Shown one piece after another: positions 9,100 through 18,077 of a stretch of 64,000 bases of DNA. The notes under the pieces were generated by a model. The model had not been told where the DNA came from, made no database searches, and saw only the letters and a program-made list of their open reading frames with translations. Both the position numbers and the translations under genes were made by a program. The first letter of the stretch is position 1; every line of letters starts with the position of its first letter. This DNA comes from Bin34 sp963422415 (GTDB lineage Bacteria > Chloroflexota > Anaerolineae > Caldilineales > Caldilineaceae), in the NCBI GenBank assembly GCA_963422415.1, contig OY729430.1, forward strand, positions 1,674,001 through 1,738,000, given 5' to 3'.

Positions 9100-11007
9100 C
9101 TAGCGCTGCGGAGATGCCACATTGAGTACACTCAACACTTGGCAGGCCGTTTCGTACCGTCCAAAGCTGGGCATCAGATAGACCCCCTGCACATGTGGCG
9201 CGTGCTGCAGGTCCACGAGCAGTTCCTGTCCCATGTCGATGCCTGCCTGCCGCCCCTGTCTGCCTGCCGCCCGCATGCGCTCCAAGGCCTCTGCGCTCAA
9301 GGTAATGCCCGGCACCTCGTTGTGCAGGAAACTGGCGTGCTTGAAACTCTGCAGCGGCAGGATGCCAATCAGCACAGGGACTGGAATGGGACCGTACAGG
9401 CTCTCGTAGATTTCCGTGAACCGGATCCACACCTGGGGGCTGTAAATGGGCTGCGTCATGACAAAATGTGCCCCGTGGCGCAATTTGGCGTGGAGACGGC
9501 CTGCCTCCTTGCGCAAATCCTGGCGCGTAGGGTCGCAGGCCACGCTGATGGAAAATCTACTGTGCTGCCCCAAGACCTTGCCTTCCAGATCCTGGCCCTG
9601 GTTGAACTGGTTCAGGATGTGGACCAAGCCCACGCTGTCCACATCATATACCGCGGAGCTGTTCTGGGTGTCTCCTAGACTGGGCGGATCGCCCGTCAGG
9701 GCCAGAATATTGCGCAGGCCAAGGGCATGGGCCCCCAGTAGATCGGCTTGCAGTCCCATCAATGACCGGTCGCGTGTCGTGAAGTGCAAGATGGTTTCAA
9801 TGCCGGCTTGCTGCTGGATTTGGGCGGCCATGACCAGCGCGCTCATGCGCACCCGGGCCATGGGGCTGTCGGCTACATTGACGGCGTCGGCTCCGTATTG
9901 ACGGGCCAGACGGGCTCCGGCAATCTGCTTTTCGGGATTCAGGCCACGCGGCGGGTCGACCTCTACGCTCACGACAAACAGGCCCTGTTCCAACTTATGC
10001 AGAATCTGTGAATCCGGTGGTTCCGATCCTGGGTCGGCGGCTCTCCAGGGCAGATAGGGATGGATGCGCTCCTCCTCTGCGACCTCGAGGTCCGCCATCG
10101 GAGAGTACAGGGTGGGAGTGGACTGGCGCCAATGATCCAAGGCCTGTCGCATAGCCTGTACATGGGCCTTTGTCGTGCCACAGCAGCCACCGATGACGGA
10201 GGCCCCTAGATTGAGGAAGGCCGGCACCACAGCGGCGAAGTACTCGGGATTGGCAGGGTATACCAACCGTTCGTCAATCCGGGATGGAAAGCCAGCATTG
10301 GGCATGACGGCCAATATGGCCGTGGGATTTTCCGCGTGAAACCCGGCAATGATCTCTTCCAGTCCCGAAGGTCCGACGGAACAGTTGGCGCCGACCATCT
10401 CGATTTTCAGCTCCTGCACGAAGCGCATGACAGTGCGGGCATCCGCCCCGAAAGGAGTCTGTGCATCTCGCCCGAAGGTCATACTGGCCAAGATGGGCAG
10501 ATCCGTGAGTTCGCGAATGGCGATCACGGCCTGCTCCAGTTCCCGCAAGTCGGCGAAGGTTTCAATGCAGTAGAAGTCTATGCCCCCTTCCAACAGGGCG
10601 GCGGCTTGCCGCCGAAACGCCGCCCGCGCGACTTGCGGGTGCAAATGTCCCTGCGGAGCCAAGTATGGACCCAGAGGGCCCATGTCACCGGCGATGAACA
10701 GCTCCTTGCCCGACGTCTCGCGGACATCACGGGCAATCCGCACGGCCGCCCGGTTGATGTCCTCCACCTTGTTCGCCAGGCCATGTGACTGCAGCTGCAG
10801 CTCATTGGCTCCGAAGGTGTGACTCAGGATGATGTCGGCCCCAGATTTGACATAATCCAATTGGATGGTGCGCACCCAGTCCGGCCGAGACAGGTTCAAT
10901 TCTTCCAGACACTGGTCCGGACCGGCTCCCTGGGCGAACAGGGTGGTGCCCATGCCTCCATCCGCGAGCAGTGGTCTTTGCTTTACAGCCTCAAGAAGGG
11001 GATGCAT
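9100..11007 (-). CDS. Bifunctional homocysteine S-methyltransferase / methylenetetrahydrofolate reductase
   Basis: A 635-residue fusion. Residues 1-300 are a Zn-dependent methyltransferase barrel (DGGMGTTLF near the N-terminus) with zinc-binding Cys209 in GANCSVGPSG and Cys275-Cys276 in IGGCCGTT. Residues 330-635 are a MetF-like methylenetetrahydrofolate reductase with the FAD-binding strand VSVEVDPPRG, the loop ILALTGDPPS, and FVMTQPIYS. This arrangement is known as the YitJ-like bifunctional enzyme. It could make 5-methyl-THF and pass its methyl group (or that of another donor) to homocysteine for methionine synthesis. There is no cobalamin domain. It is the first gene of the run continuing into glcDE. 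Confidence 0.93.
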   Translation of the reverse strand: MHPLLEAVKQRPLLADGGMGTTLFAQGAGPDQCLEELNLSRPDWVRTIQLDYVKSGADIILSHTFGANELQLQSHGLANKVEDINRAAVRIARDVRETSGKELFIAGDMGPLGPYLAPQGHLHPQVARAAFRRQAAALLEGGIDFYCIETFADLRELEQAVIAIRELTDLPILASMTFGRDAQTPFGADARTVMRFVQELKIEMVGANCSVGPSGLEEIIAGFHAENPTAILAVMPNAGFPSRIDERLVYPANPEYFAAVVPAFLNLGASVIGGCCGTTKAHVQAMRQALDHWRQSTPTLYSPMADLEVAEEERIHPYLPWRAADPGSEPPDSQILHKLEQGLFVVSVEVDPPRGLNPEKQIAGARLARQYGADAVNVADSPMARVRMSALVMAAQIQQQAGIETILHFTTRDRSLMGLQADLLGAHALGLRNILALTGDPPSLGDTQNSSAVYDVDSVGLVHILNQFNQGQDLEGKVLGQHSRFSISVACDPTRQDLRKEAGRLHAKLRHGAHFVMTQPIYSPQVWIRFTEIYESLYGPIPVPVLIGILPLQSFKHASFLHNEVPGITLSAEALERMRAAGRQGRQAGIDMGQELLVDLQHAPHVQGVYLMPSFGRYETACQVLSVLNVASPQR

Positions 11008-11036
11008 GATAGATGCTTGCTCTGTCTCGCAATGGA

Positions 11037-11052
11037 GTCCCCTCGGGGGGAC
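11037..11052. promoter_or_regulatory. Perfect 6-bp stem hairpin in the metHF leader
   Basis: GTCCCC and GGGGAC flank a four-base loop about 30-45 bases upstream of the metHF start on the minus strand. It could shape the leader RNA, but no SAM, SAH or cobalamin riboswitch consensus is recognisable around it. Confidence 0.25.
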
Positions 11053-11171
11053 GGCCCCAAGAGTGAACCAAGCCCGCAGAACCGGGAAGGGCTGTCAGCC
11101 GCGCCGATTGTATCATCAGAATCGGCATTCTCGTCCGCGGTGTGGCTGCGGGCGAAGGGGGGCGCCGACTG

Positions 11172-12245
11172 TCAGGTGGCGATCTTGCCGCGCAGGCGAA
11201 TGTAGGCCGCGTAATCTATCTCGGTTCTTCGATTGACATAATCCTGTGCAGAGGGCCTCTGGCTTTGCCAGGCAGCCAGATCCGTGTGCACGGTGAGATC
11301 AAAGGCATCGGATCCCCCCCCGCTGCCATAGCTGATGAGCATGATGCGATCCCCCTGACAGGCCTTGTCCAGCACGGCGCTGAGACCAAGTAGGGTGGAC
11401 CCGGCATAGGTGTTGCCGATGGATGCAACCAGCAGACCTTGGCGCCACTGCGCTTCTTGAAAGCCGAGCGCCTGCATGGCGCGCACGGCGAATTTGGGAT
11501 TGGGCTGATGTACCACGACGTGAGCGTAGGTCTCTGGCCCGCTGTCCGTGATTTCCATGAGGCGACGGCCGGCGGCCAAGACATGGGCGAAGTACCCGGG
11601 CTGTCCCGTGAAGCGGCCCGCGTGACTGGGGTATTCCTCGGTCGGCCGCCGCCAGAAGTCCGTGGTGTCCGAGACAAAGCTCAGGGAATGGGTGATATGC
11701 ACCGGAGATTGATCTCGGGGTCCCACCAGGAAAACGGCTCCACCCGCGGCGGCCGTGTATTCCAACGCATCACGGGGCCGACTCTGGGCGGTGTCCATGC
11801 CTGCGATGAGAGCATAGGGTCCCATGCCGCTGCTGACAAAGCCAAGGCCGGCCTGCAAGGCTTCGGTGCCCGCCTTGCACGCGAACTCGAAGTCCGCCGC
11901 CTGCGTGAGAGGCACGGCGCCAATGGCTTCGGCCACGATGGTCCCCGTGGGCTTGACCGCGTAGGGATGACTTTCCGATCCGATCCAGACCGCCTCGATT
12001 TGCCGAGGATCAATGTTGGCCCTGTGAAGGGCGTTGCGCGCGGCCTCGATGCACATGGTGGCGGTGTCTTCGTCCCAGCCCGGCACCGATTTCTCCCGCA
12101 CCGGCAGGTCTTGATCCTGGTGCGACCAGACTCGACTAATCTCCTGCGCGGGCAGACGATACCGGGGAATGTAAGCCCCGTGCCCGACAATGCCCGCGTT
12201 CAAGGTCGGCACTGGATTTTTCCGATCAAGTCGCGACGGGGCCAT
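11172..12245 (-). CDS. Hydroxymethylglutaryl-CoA synthase, archaeal-type
   Basis: A 357-residue thiolase-fold enzyme condensing acetyl-CoA and acetoacetyl-CoA to HMG-CoA, the committed entry into the mevalonate pathway. The nucleophilic cysteine is Cys123 in FEFACKAGTEAL. The long conserved block from EKSVPGWDEDTAT to VGSESHPYAVKPTG-like residues, and the ALEYTAAAGGA segment, match the archaeal/short form rather than the longer firmicute or eukaryotic form. The catalytic His probably lies in VVHQPNPKF. ATG 12245 is chosen because conservation starts there; the open frame upstream overlaps HMG-CoA reductase out of frame. The start overlaps the reductase stop by 20 bases, so the two are co-translated. 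The usual archaeal partners (thiolase, DUF35 protein) are not adjacent. Confidence 0.9.
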   Translation of the reverse strand: MAPSRLDRKNPVPTLNAGIVGHGAYIPRYRLPAQEISRVWSHQDQDLPVREKSVPGWDEDTATMCIEAARNALHRANIDPRQIEAVWIGSESHPYAVKPTGTIVAEAIGAVPLTQAADFEFACKAGTEALQAGLGFVSSGMGPYALIAGMDTAQSRPRDALEYTAAAGGAVFLVGPRDQSPVHITHSLSFVSDTTDFWRRPTEEYPSHAGRFTGQPGYFAHVLAAGRRLMEITDSGPETYAHVVVHQPNPKFAVRAMQALGFQEAQWRQGLLVASIGNTYAGSTLLGLSAVLDKACQGDRIMLISYGSGGGSDAFDLTVHTDLAAWQSQRPSAQDYVNRRTEIDYAAYIRLRGKIAT

Positions 12246-13614
12246 GATTTTCTTCCGTTGTCTGTAGCCGCTGCCAGATCCGGCGGGCGGCGTCCTCGGT
12301 AATTGTATGGGCCTCTGCCATTTGCGCAGCCACAAAGGACACCTTGTCCACCGGAACGCCCACAGCCATTGCTTTCTGACGTGCATGCAGACGCATGTGT
12401 CCCTCTTGAATGCCTTCCTGAGTCAAGACCCACAGGGCTGCGAAGTTCTGGGCCAGACCCACGGCCGCCGCGATGCGGGCCAGGCGCCGCGCCGACGGAT
12501 GGCCCAGCAGGGCCAAGGCGCCGCGGGCGGTGGGATGGGCGCCGGGAACGCCGCCTACCGTGCCCAAGGCCAAGGGCAAGGAGATGGTCCCGTGCAGGGC
12601 GGGGCGGGGATCTCGGGAAGCCGTGCCGTGATCCCGCCAAGGCTCGGGCAAGGCTTGTCCCGGATCCAGCCGGGTCCACCGCGTGAGGCCTTGATAGCGT
12701 CCCGCCTGGACTGCCCAGGCATGAGCGCCAGCCTCTACCGCCCTCCAGTCGTTGCCCGTGGCCAGGGCCAGACCGCCAATGCCATTCAGGATGCCTTTGT
12801 TGTGGGTGACCGCCCGGTATGGATCAACCCGCGCCCAGGCATCGACCCGACAAACGTTCTGCATATGCAGGCTGGCTGTCGCCTGGTCCGCCGCCAAGGC
12901 GGACCAGGGAAACAGGACTTGCGCGGAAGCCAACCGTTCGTCCGCCAGATTGCTGAGGATGCTGGACACTGCCCGGCCTCCGGTCAGTTCCGCGATCCGA
13001 GGAGCCAGCGCCTCTCCCGCCATATTCACGATGTTGGCTCCCATAGCGTCGCCGACATCGAACGTCAGGTGCAGGATCAGCATGGGGCCGACCTCCGTGG
13101 TCGGCAGGAAGCGCACGGCCAGATCTCGAGGGCCGCCACCGGCTGTGGCCACGGAGCGGCTGATGGGCAGCCGAGCCAGCAGGTTGGCCTTCTCCTTCAG
13201 GATCTGGAGTTGAGCCACCTGTGGATCCGGCAGGTCCATGAGAAGAATCTGGCAAATCATGACGTTGCCGCGGGCCGCGGTGAAGAAACCGCCTCCGGCC
13301 CGGGCCAGCTTTGCTGCCTTGCTGGCCGCGGCCACTACGGACGGCTCCTCGATGACCATGGGAACCAGGTAGTCTTGACCATCCACCTGGAAGTTGGTGG
13401 CGATGGAGAGAGGCAAGGCGAATGCGCCCACCACGTTTTCTGTCATCAGTTCGGCCTGCTCCAGATTCAGAGACTGGGTCAGCCATTGCAGAGCTTCTGG
13501 GGAAGCGCCCCCTTCTTGGCGAAGCCGCCGCAGTCGTTCCGTCCGAGACTGGGTGTGGAGACCGGACAGCACAGCGTTGATCGGGGTGGAGGCGGAGGCA
13601 GCCGGATCTGTCAT
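12226..13614 (-). CDS. mvaA: Hydroxymethylglutaryl-CoA reductase, class II type
   Basis: A 462-residue enzyme reducing HMG-CoA to mevalonate. The signatures are those of class II bacterial reductases: TENVVGAFALPLSIATNF near residues 55-75, VPMVIEEPSVVAAAS, the dinucleotide-binding region DAMGANIVNMAGEAL, and a long helical C-terminal domain. The ATG at 13614 overlaps the stop of the preceding membrane protein (ATGA), so the apparent 110-residue upstream extension is an out-of-frame artefact. It overlaps the HMG-CoA synthase start by 20 bases. Class II enzymes may be biosynthetic or degradative; the adjacent synthase argues for biosynthesis. Cofactor preference (NADH or NADPH) cannot be settled by eye. 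Confidence 0.93.
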   Translation of the reverse strand: MTDPAASASTPINAVLSGLHTQSRTERLRRLRQEGGASPEALQWLTQSLNLEQAELMTENVVGAFALPLSIATNFQVDGQDYLVPMVIEEPSVVAAASKAAKLARAGGGFFTAARGNVMICQILLMDLPDPQVAQLQILKEKANLLARLPISRSVATAGGGPRDLAVRFLPTTEVGPMLILHLTFDVGDAMGANIVNMAGEALAPRIAELTGGRAVSSILSNLADERLASAQVLFPWSALAADQATASLHMQNVCRVDAWARVDPYRAVTHNKGILNGIGGLALATGNDWRAVEAGAHAWAVQAGRYQGLTRWTRLDPGQALPEPWRDHGTASRDPRPALHGTISLPLALGTVGGVPGAHPTARGALALLGHPSARRLARIAAAVGLAQNFAALWVLTQEGIQEGHMRLHARQKAMAVGVPVDKVSFVAAQMAEAHTITEDAARRIWQRLQTTEENHGPVAT

Positions 13615-15008
13615 TGGAAATAGAGGACGAGGGTTTGCATGAGAGGGTCCAGCGTCCGAGGGGCAAAGCCGATATAGACGAGCAGCGCCAGCAAGGCGGC
13701 GGCCTGCAGTTTCTGAGCCACCGATTCGGACACGTAGGGGGCTTGGGCCACCGGTTGCAACAGCAAGCGCAGTGCTCGGATCATCCCCAAGGCCGTCGCG
13801 GCCGTGCCCAACGCCAGCACGACCGCAATCTGCCAATCCACGGTGGCGATGAATTGCCAGGTGATCCAAAACGGGCCAAAGCCGCTGGTCAGGGGAAAGC
13901 CCACCAGTCCCAGCGCTCCAAAGAGGAACAAGGTCATGTTCCAAGGTCGACTGTGGCCCAGTCCTTGCCAGTCAACCGCAGCATAGAGCCTGTTTTCCCG
14001 CAACAGGCCTAGGCCTGTCAAGCAGGCCAGAAGACAAAGGCAGCGCTGCAGATATAGAGTCAACATGGTTTCCCAGACTTGGGCCAAGGGCAAGGTGAAG
14101 ACCAGCAGGATCATGCCCCAGTTGAGCATGGAGGCATAGAACCAGAGCCGGTTTGGTGTCTGGGTCCCCAGAGCGGCGATGCCGCTCCAGATTACGGTGA
14201 TGATGGCAGCCCAACCCAGCCAGATGTACAGAGGCTCGAACGAACGCAAGGGGGGATGGGTTTTGAGGGCGACCACCAGCAGCGACAGCACCAGAAACTG
14301 ATACAGCAGCTGGACGATGGCGTTGGGAATGAGGGCCTCCTGTTCGCCCCTGTTGTGCCACAACAGGTACAGCGGAAAAGGCAGACAGAGAATGCAGAGA
14401 CCGATCATGAGCAACAGGTTGGCTCTGGCCACCAACACTACGCTCTGCGGGTCGGCCGGCAGCTGGTTGAAGACAATCCAGTGGGCTAGGACGAAACAGG
14501 GCGTCGCCAGCAAGGGAGCCAGGGCGGTGATCCGCAGCGAGGGCGTTGTGCGGGTCACGGTGGCAGGCACCCATGCAGCCAAGGGCAGCAGGAAGAGGGG
14601 ATACAGGAATGTCTTGAATAGCGGACCGACCTGTATCAGTAGGACAAAGGAGTATCCGGCCAGGAGCGGTATCAGACCAGGCCAGATGGCGGGAGACTCT
14701 GGATGCAGCAAGGACAGCAACAGGGCGGCGCCCACCAGGCAGTGCAGAAAGACTAGGGGCGGGATGTGCACGGGTTCCAGGGCCAGTGTGAGTCCCACGC
14801 CGGGCAGGGTCCACTGGACAGGTGGGGACGCAAAGAACAAGGTCGTCTCGGTCAGGGTCAAGACTATGAGCAGCAGACTGCACAGCCCGGCCAGCAAGGC
14901 GTACAAGGGCTGGCGCCGCAATCCAAACATGACCAGCCATCCCATTCCCTGGGCCAGGAACAGCGCCGGAGGTCCCGACAGGATGCCAACCCAGGATCCC
15001 GCGTTCAT
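13611..15008 (-). CDS. Proton-conducting membrane subunit-like protein (NuoN/NuoM/MrpD-like), first of trio
   Basis: A 465-residue, almost wholly hydrophobic protein with roughly 12-14 membrane segments. Segments such as ASMLNWGMILLVF and GALGLVGFPLTSGFGPFWITW match the later helices of antiporter-like complex I subunits (the loop after the G-x-P helix). Ionisable residues within helices are sparse, so proton pumping is not assured. ATG 15008 overlaps the preceding stop and the stop overlaps the HMG-CoA reductase start; both are ATGA junctions. No hydrophilic complex I subunits are nearby. It may form an ion-translocating membrane unit with its two upstream neighbours. Confidence 0.65.
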   Translation of the reverse strand: MNAGSWVGILSGPPALFLAQGMGWLVMFGLRRQPLYALLAGLCSLLLIVLTLTETTLFFASPPVQWTLPGVGLTLALEPVHIPPLVFLHCLVGAALLLSLLHPESPAIWPGLIPLLAGYSFVLLIQVGPLFKTFLYPLFLLPLAAWVPATVTRTTPSLRITALAPLLATPCFVLAHWIVFNQLPADPQSVVLVARANLLLMIGLCILCLPFPLYLLWHNRGEQEALIPNAIVQLLYQFLVLSLLVVALKTHPPLRSFEPLYIWLGWAAIITVIWSGIAALGTQTPNRLWFYASMLNWGMILLVFTLPLAQVWETMLTLYLQRCLCLLACLTGLGLLRENRLYAAVDWQGLGHSRPWNMTLFLFGALGLVGFPLTSGFGPFWITWQFIATVDWQIAVVLALGTAATALGMIRALRLLLQPVAQAPYVSESVAQKLQAAALLALLVYIGFAPRTLDPLMQTLVLYFQ

Positions 15009-15610
15009 GCCGAGGATCCTTCTCGATGCCAGGAGAGCCACATGGGAAGACGCAGGGTCTGCCGACTCAGAAGCAAAATGGTACAGAGTTCCAACACATT
15101 GACCAGCAGCATGAAGGAGGGCAGTTCTCCGTATGCGCTCTGGAGCAGAATGTTGGTGGCCAGCAGCAGCAGCAGGAAGCCGAAGCCCTTGAAGACAGAC
15201 AATTCCGCCAGGCTGAGCAAGATCAGACCCAGCAAGGCCAGATAGGCCAGCAAGCGCAGAGCAGTCAGGTCCTGCAAGGGTTCCGGTACATAGGGCAGTA
15301 CCTGGGCCACAGGCAGCAAAGGGACTGCGACCCCAAGGATCAGGGTCACAAGGAGGCGGATGACGACAGGCGGTTTCAAGACAGACGGAGATCGGATCCG
15401 GGCCCTGACAAAGCCGAAGGACAGAGCTAGGCCGCCCACTACAGGCACCAAGGCGATGCCCAGCAGAGTCACAAGCCAGTTGTCACTTCCCTGCTGGATC
15501 AACACGTAGCCGGTGGCCAGCAGCGCGATGCCTGGGGTCCACATATATAGATCCCACCATAGGATCAGGAGCAAGACGACTCCTATCCAGGAAATTATCC
15601 AGGCGGACAT
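15005..15610 (-). CDS. Small polytopic membrane protein, HyfE/NuoK-like position
   Basis: A 201-residue protein with about six or seven predicted membrane helices and no soluble domain. Its size and its place between two antiporter-like subunits resemble HyfE-type subunits of hydrogenase-4/complex I-like assemblies, in which a small subunit sits between two large ones. Direct sequence recognition is weak, and the assignment rests mostly on context. Its stop overlaps the start of the downstream antiporter-like gene by four bases, and its start lies about 13 bases after the upstream gene's stop. Confidence 0.5.
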   Translation of the reverse strand: MSAWIISWIGVVLLLILWWDLYMWTPGIALLATGYVLIQQGSDNWLVTLLGIALVPVVGGLALSFGFVRARIRSPSVLKPPVVIRLLVTLILGVAVPLLPVAQVLPYVPEPLQDLTALRLLAYLALLGLILLSLAELSVFKGFGFLLLLLATNILLQSAYGELPSFMLLVNVLELCTILLLSRQTLRLPMWLSWHREGSSA

Positions 15611-15623
15611 GGGCAGACAGGTC

Positions 15624-17315
15624 TCACGCCTGTTGCAGGACAGCCCAGAGCAACAGGCACAAGGTCAGGCTCCAGCCTATGAATCCCGGTCCCTCCAAGA
15701 CCGTCAAGACGCGGGCCCAGACTAGGGAAAGTCGAGAGGAGCTAAATTGAATGCCGCTGGAAAGCCACTCCAGACTGAACAATCCCGCGAAGCGAGCGGT
15801 CAGCATGCGCCATGGCCCTTTGCGTTGGGTCAGGAGGTATGCGCATCCCAAGCCGCCGCCCCCGGTCAGGAGCAGATATTCCAAGGACTGTATCAATTGC
15901 CGCCAAGGTGGCATCGGGAATCCCGCAGGCGGATCCAGCCGGACCAGGCGGAAGACAAGCGAAGGGGCCATGCCGAAGACCAGCAAGGGCAGAGCCAAAA
16001 GAAGGGCGCCCACTCCGGCGCGCCGGAGCCAACCTCGGAGTGGCGTGCGGTCGTTGGCGCGATTCTGAAACAAGGGTAGCCATAGGGCGGCGCTGAAGGC
16101 CAAGACGCCCAGCAGGGTGCATAGATGCGGCAAGCTGAGCATCTGGCTTCCCGAGAAGCTGATCCATTGGTCCAGCAACGGGCCCGCCGGTGTCAGGGGC
16201 CAGCCTAGGAGGCATGCGGCTCCCAGGCCTTGAAAGACAATGCGCTGCCGGTACAGTGGCAAGTGGCCGGCCAAAAGCCACAGGGGAGTCCCTAGGGCGA
16301 TGGCGGTTACAGGCAGCAGCAGGTTGGAAAAGCCTCCCAAGCTGCCGCGCACGCCCAGCAGCCCCATCAACGTGATTGCCGTTACCGTCACGAAGGTGTC
16401 CCGTTGAAAGGGGCTGCGAATGTGCAGACACGAGATGCTGGCCATGCAAAAGGTTGCCGCTACCCAAGGAGAGATCAGGGGAATGACATCCGGATACCGC
16501 TGCGCCATGTCGATCGTGAATCCCAAGAGCCAGATACCGGTCAGCCCGGGCAGCAGCTGACTGAAGATACGCTCCGCCACGCTGAGACGCAACAGGCTGC
16601 TGGGGAGCAGCCACAAGTGCAATGGATAGGCCCCGGCGCGCAAGGCCGCGGCCAACAACAGGGCATAGAGCGAGATCGGTGGCAGGACGGAACCGGTCAG
16701 CATTTGCCTAGGACCGAATTCACCCGCGGGGAACAACCCGATTAGCAAGACCAAGGAGCTCAGCAGACTCAGTCCCAAGGATCGATGATAGATGAGGGAG
16801 TAGTCATGCTGCACGGTCTGGTGCTGGTGGGCCACCAAGGTCTGGCGAATGACCATGATGACGTCGAAGGCCACCCACATGAATATCATCGCCAAGATAT
16901 TGGCGCTGCTTACCAGCATCAGCGTGATGGCCACTGTGGCCAGATTGATGGCCAAGAAGCGGCCATACAGGAATTGGGCGGTGTTTTCAAAAGGCCCCAC
17001 CTGCAGGTGTCGCGACAGTAGGATGCCGGTCAGCCCCAACATGCCTGCCAGCAACGCGATGGCCCAGTTCCAGGGAAGATGAACCCAAAGCATCTGAAAC
17101 TCGGACTGCCAGAGCCAGGCATATTGCGGGACCCCGGGCAGGAATCCCAAGCTGATCACGCCTGCCATGCCCAGCCCCATCACCAGCAAGGCCAGGAAAC
17201 GCAGCGACACGGGATTGCCCTGGGTCGGCGGGACAAAGGACAACAACACCGGACCGGACCAGAGTACAAGGGCCGGCATTACAGGAGAGACAAGGAGGTT
17301 GGCGAGGGATTCCAT
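15624..17315 (-). CDS. Proton-conducting membrane subunit-like protein (NuoL/M/N-like), second of trio
   Basis: A 563-residue polytopic protein with about 14-16 membrane segments. The region with MWVAFDVIMVIRQTLVAHQ through LLAAALRAGAYPLHLWLLPSSLL strongly recalls the antiporter-like subunits of complex I (the conserved A-x-x-x-P-x-H-x-W-L-P motif of NuoL/M/N). Arg239 and the PLHLWLLP helix correspond to the lysine/His region of the channel. ATG 17315 is chosen over an earlier in-frame start because hydrophobicity begins there. It is followed by the HyfE-like and NuoN-like genes and then by HMG-CoA reductase and synthase, all on one strand with little spacing. Redox partner subunits are absent. 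Confidence 0.7.
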   Translation of the reverse strand: MESLANLLVSPVMPALVLWSGPVLLSFVPPTQGNPVSLRFLALLVMGLGMAGVISLGFLPGVPQYAWLWQSEFQMLWVHLPWNWAIALLAGMLGLTGILLSRHLQVGPFENTAQFLYGRFLAINLATVAITLMLVSSANILAMIFMWVAFDVIMVIRQTLVAHQHQTVQHDYSLIYHRSLGLSLLSSLVLLIGLFPAGEFGPRQMLTGSVLPPISLYALLLAAALRAGAYPLHLWLLPSSLLRLSVAERIFSQLLPGLTGIWLLGFTIDMAQRYPDVIPLISPWVAATFCMASISCLHIRSPFQRDTFVTVTAITLMGLLGVRGSLGGFSNLLLPVTAIALGTPLWLLAGHLPLYRQRIVFQGLGAACLLGWPLTPAGPLLDQWISFSGSQMLSLPHLCTLLGVLAFSAALWLPLFQNRANDRTPLRGWLRRAGVGALLLALPLLVFGMAPSLVFRLVRLDPPAGFPMPPWRQLIQSLEYLLLTGGGGLGCAYLLTQRKGPWRMLTARFAGLFSLEWLSSGIQFSSSRLSLVWARVLTVLEGPGFIGWSLTLCLLLWAVLQQA

Positions 17316-17435
17316 GGTAGGCTCGAGGCTTTCGGGGCCAGCAGCCAAGAGCGCTGCGGCCTGTCGCGATCGTGGCTTGGAGCCCGCGCCGGTCTGCGGT
17401 CGAGACCCATGCCCTCCATCAGGCGCCCTCCGCCG

Positions 17436-18053
17436 TTACAAAGAAGCGGATGTTTGGCAGGTGCCGTGAAAGACTATTTCCTCCAAGGGCAACCGATCCC
17501 GATTTGCGCGTTCCCTGGACTGCATGTCGAGATCCAGGCTCTCGGGGTCCCCTCGATACCCCACGGCCACGGCCACTATTGGCTCCCAGTCTGCGGGTAT
17601 GTCCAGTGCCGCGCGGGCCGCATCGGAGCTGAAGCCTCCCATCTGATGGACGTGCAGCCCCATGGCGGTGGCTTGAATGGCAAGGTTGGCGACGGCTTGT
17701 CCCGTGTCATAGATGGCTTTGGGATTGGGTCTGCCGGTCCGGATGGATATCGTGGTGGCACAGACGATGACCAGCATGCCGGCTTCCCGGGCCCAGGCTT
17801 GGTTGCGTTCCATCAGAGTGCCGAGAATCCGGTTGAATCCAGTGGCGTTCTCTGAGCGCACGGCATAAATGAAGCGCCAAGGCTGGTCGTTGAAGGAAGA
17901 GGCGGCCCAACGGGCTGCCTCGAAGAGACTGCCAACTTGCTCCGCTGTTAGGTCCACGGGACGGAAGGAGCAGGGACTCCATCGTTGGGCTATGTTGTCG
18001 AGAATGGCAAAGCGAGTCTGGGCGGTTTTGCTTCGGTCCAAATTAGCTGTCAT
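17436..18053 (-). CDS. Nitroreductase family protein
   Basis: A 205-residue flavoprotein of the nitroreductase superfamily. The FMN-binding N-terminus has the RWSPCSFRP segment and ARWAASSFNDQPWRFI, the classic 'S-x-x-N-x-Q-P-W' block. The central YDTGQAVANLAIQATAMGLHVHQMGGF segment provides the second FMN contact. Such enzymes use NAD(P)H to reduce nitroaromatics, quinones or flavins, and the physiological substrate here is unknown. It starts 24 bases after the manA stop and lies about 120 bases upstream of the complex-I-like trio, so it may share their transcript. Confidence 0.88.
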   Translation of the reverse strand: MTANLDRSKTAQTRFAILDNIAQRWSPCSFRPVDLTAEQVGSLFEAARWAASSFNDQPWRFIYAVRSENATGFNRILGTLMERNQAWAREAGMLVIVCATTISIRTGRPNPKAIYDTGQAVANLAIQATAMGLHVHQMGGFSSDAARAALDIPADWEPIVAVAVGYRGDPESLDLDMQSRERANRDRLPLEEIVFHGTCQTSASL

Positions 18054-18077
18054 TGAGAAGTCCTTGAAGACGAGTTT

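Noticed and set aside
11008..11171. SAM, SAH or cobalamin riboswitch in the metHF leader
   Set aside because: Only a short hairpin is visible; none of the conserved riboswitch cores could be matched by eye.
13615..13944. N-terminal extension of about 110 residues on HMG-CoA reductase
   Set aside because: It lies out of frame inside the upstream membrane-protein gene; the ATGA overlap at 13611-13614 gives the natural start.
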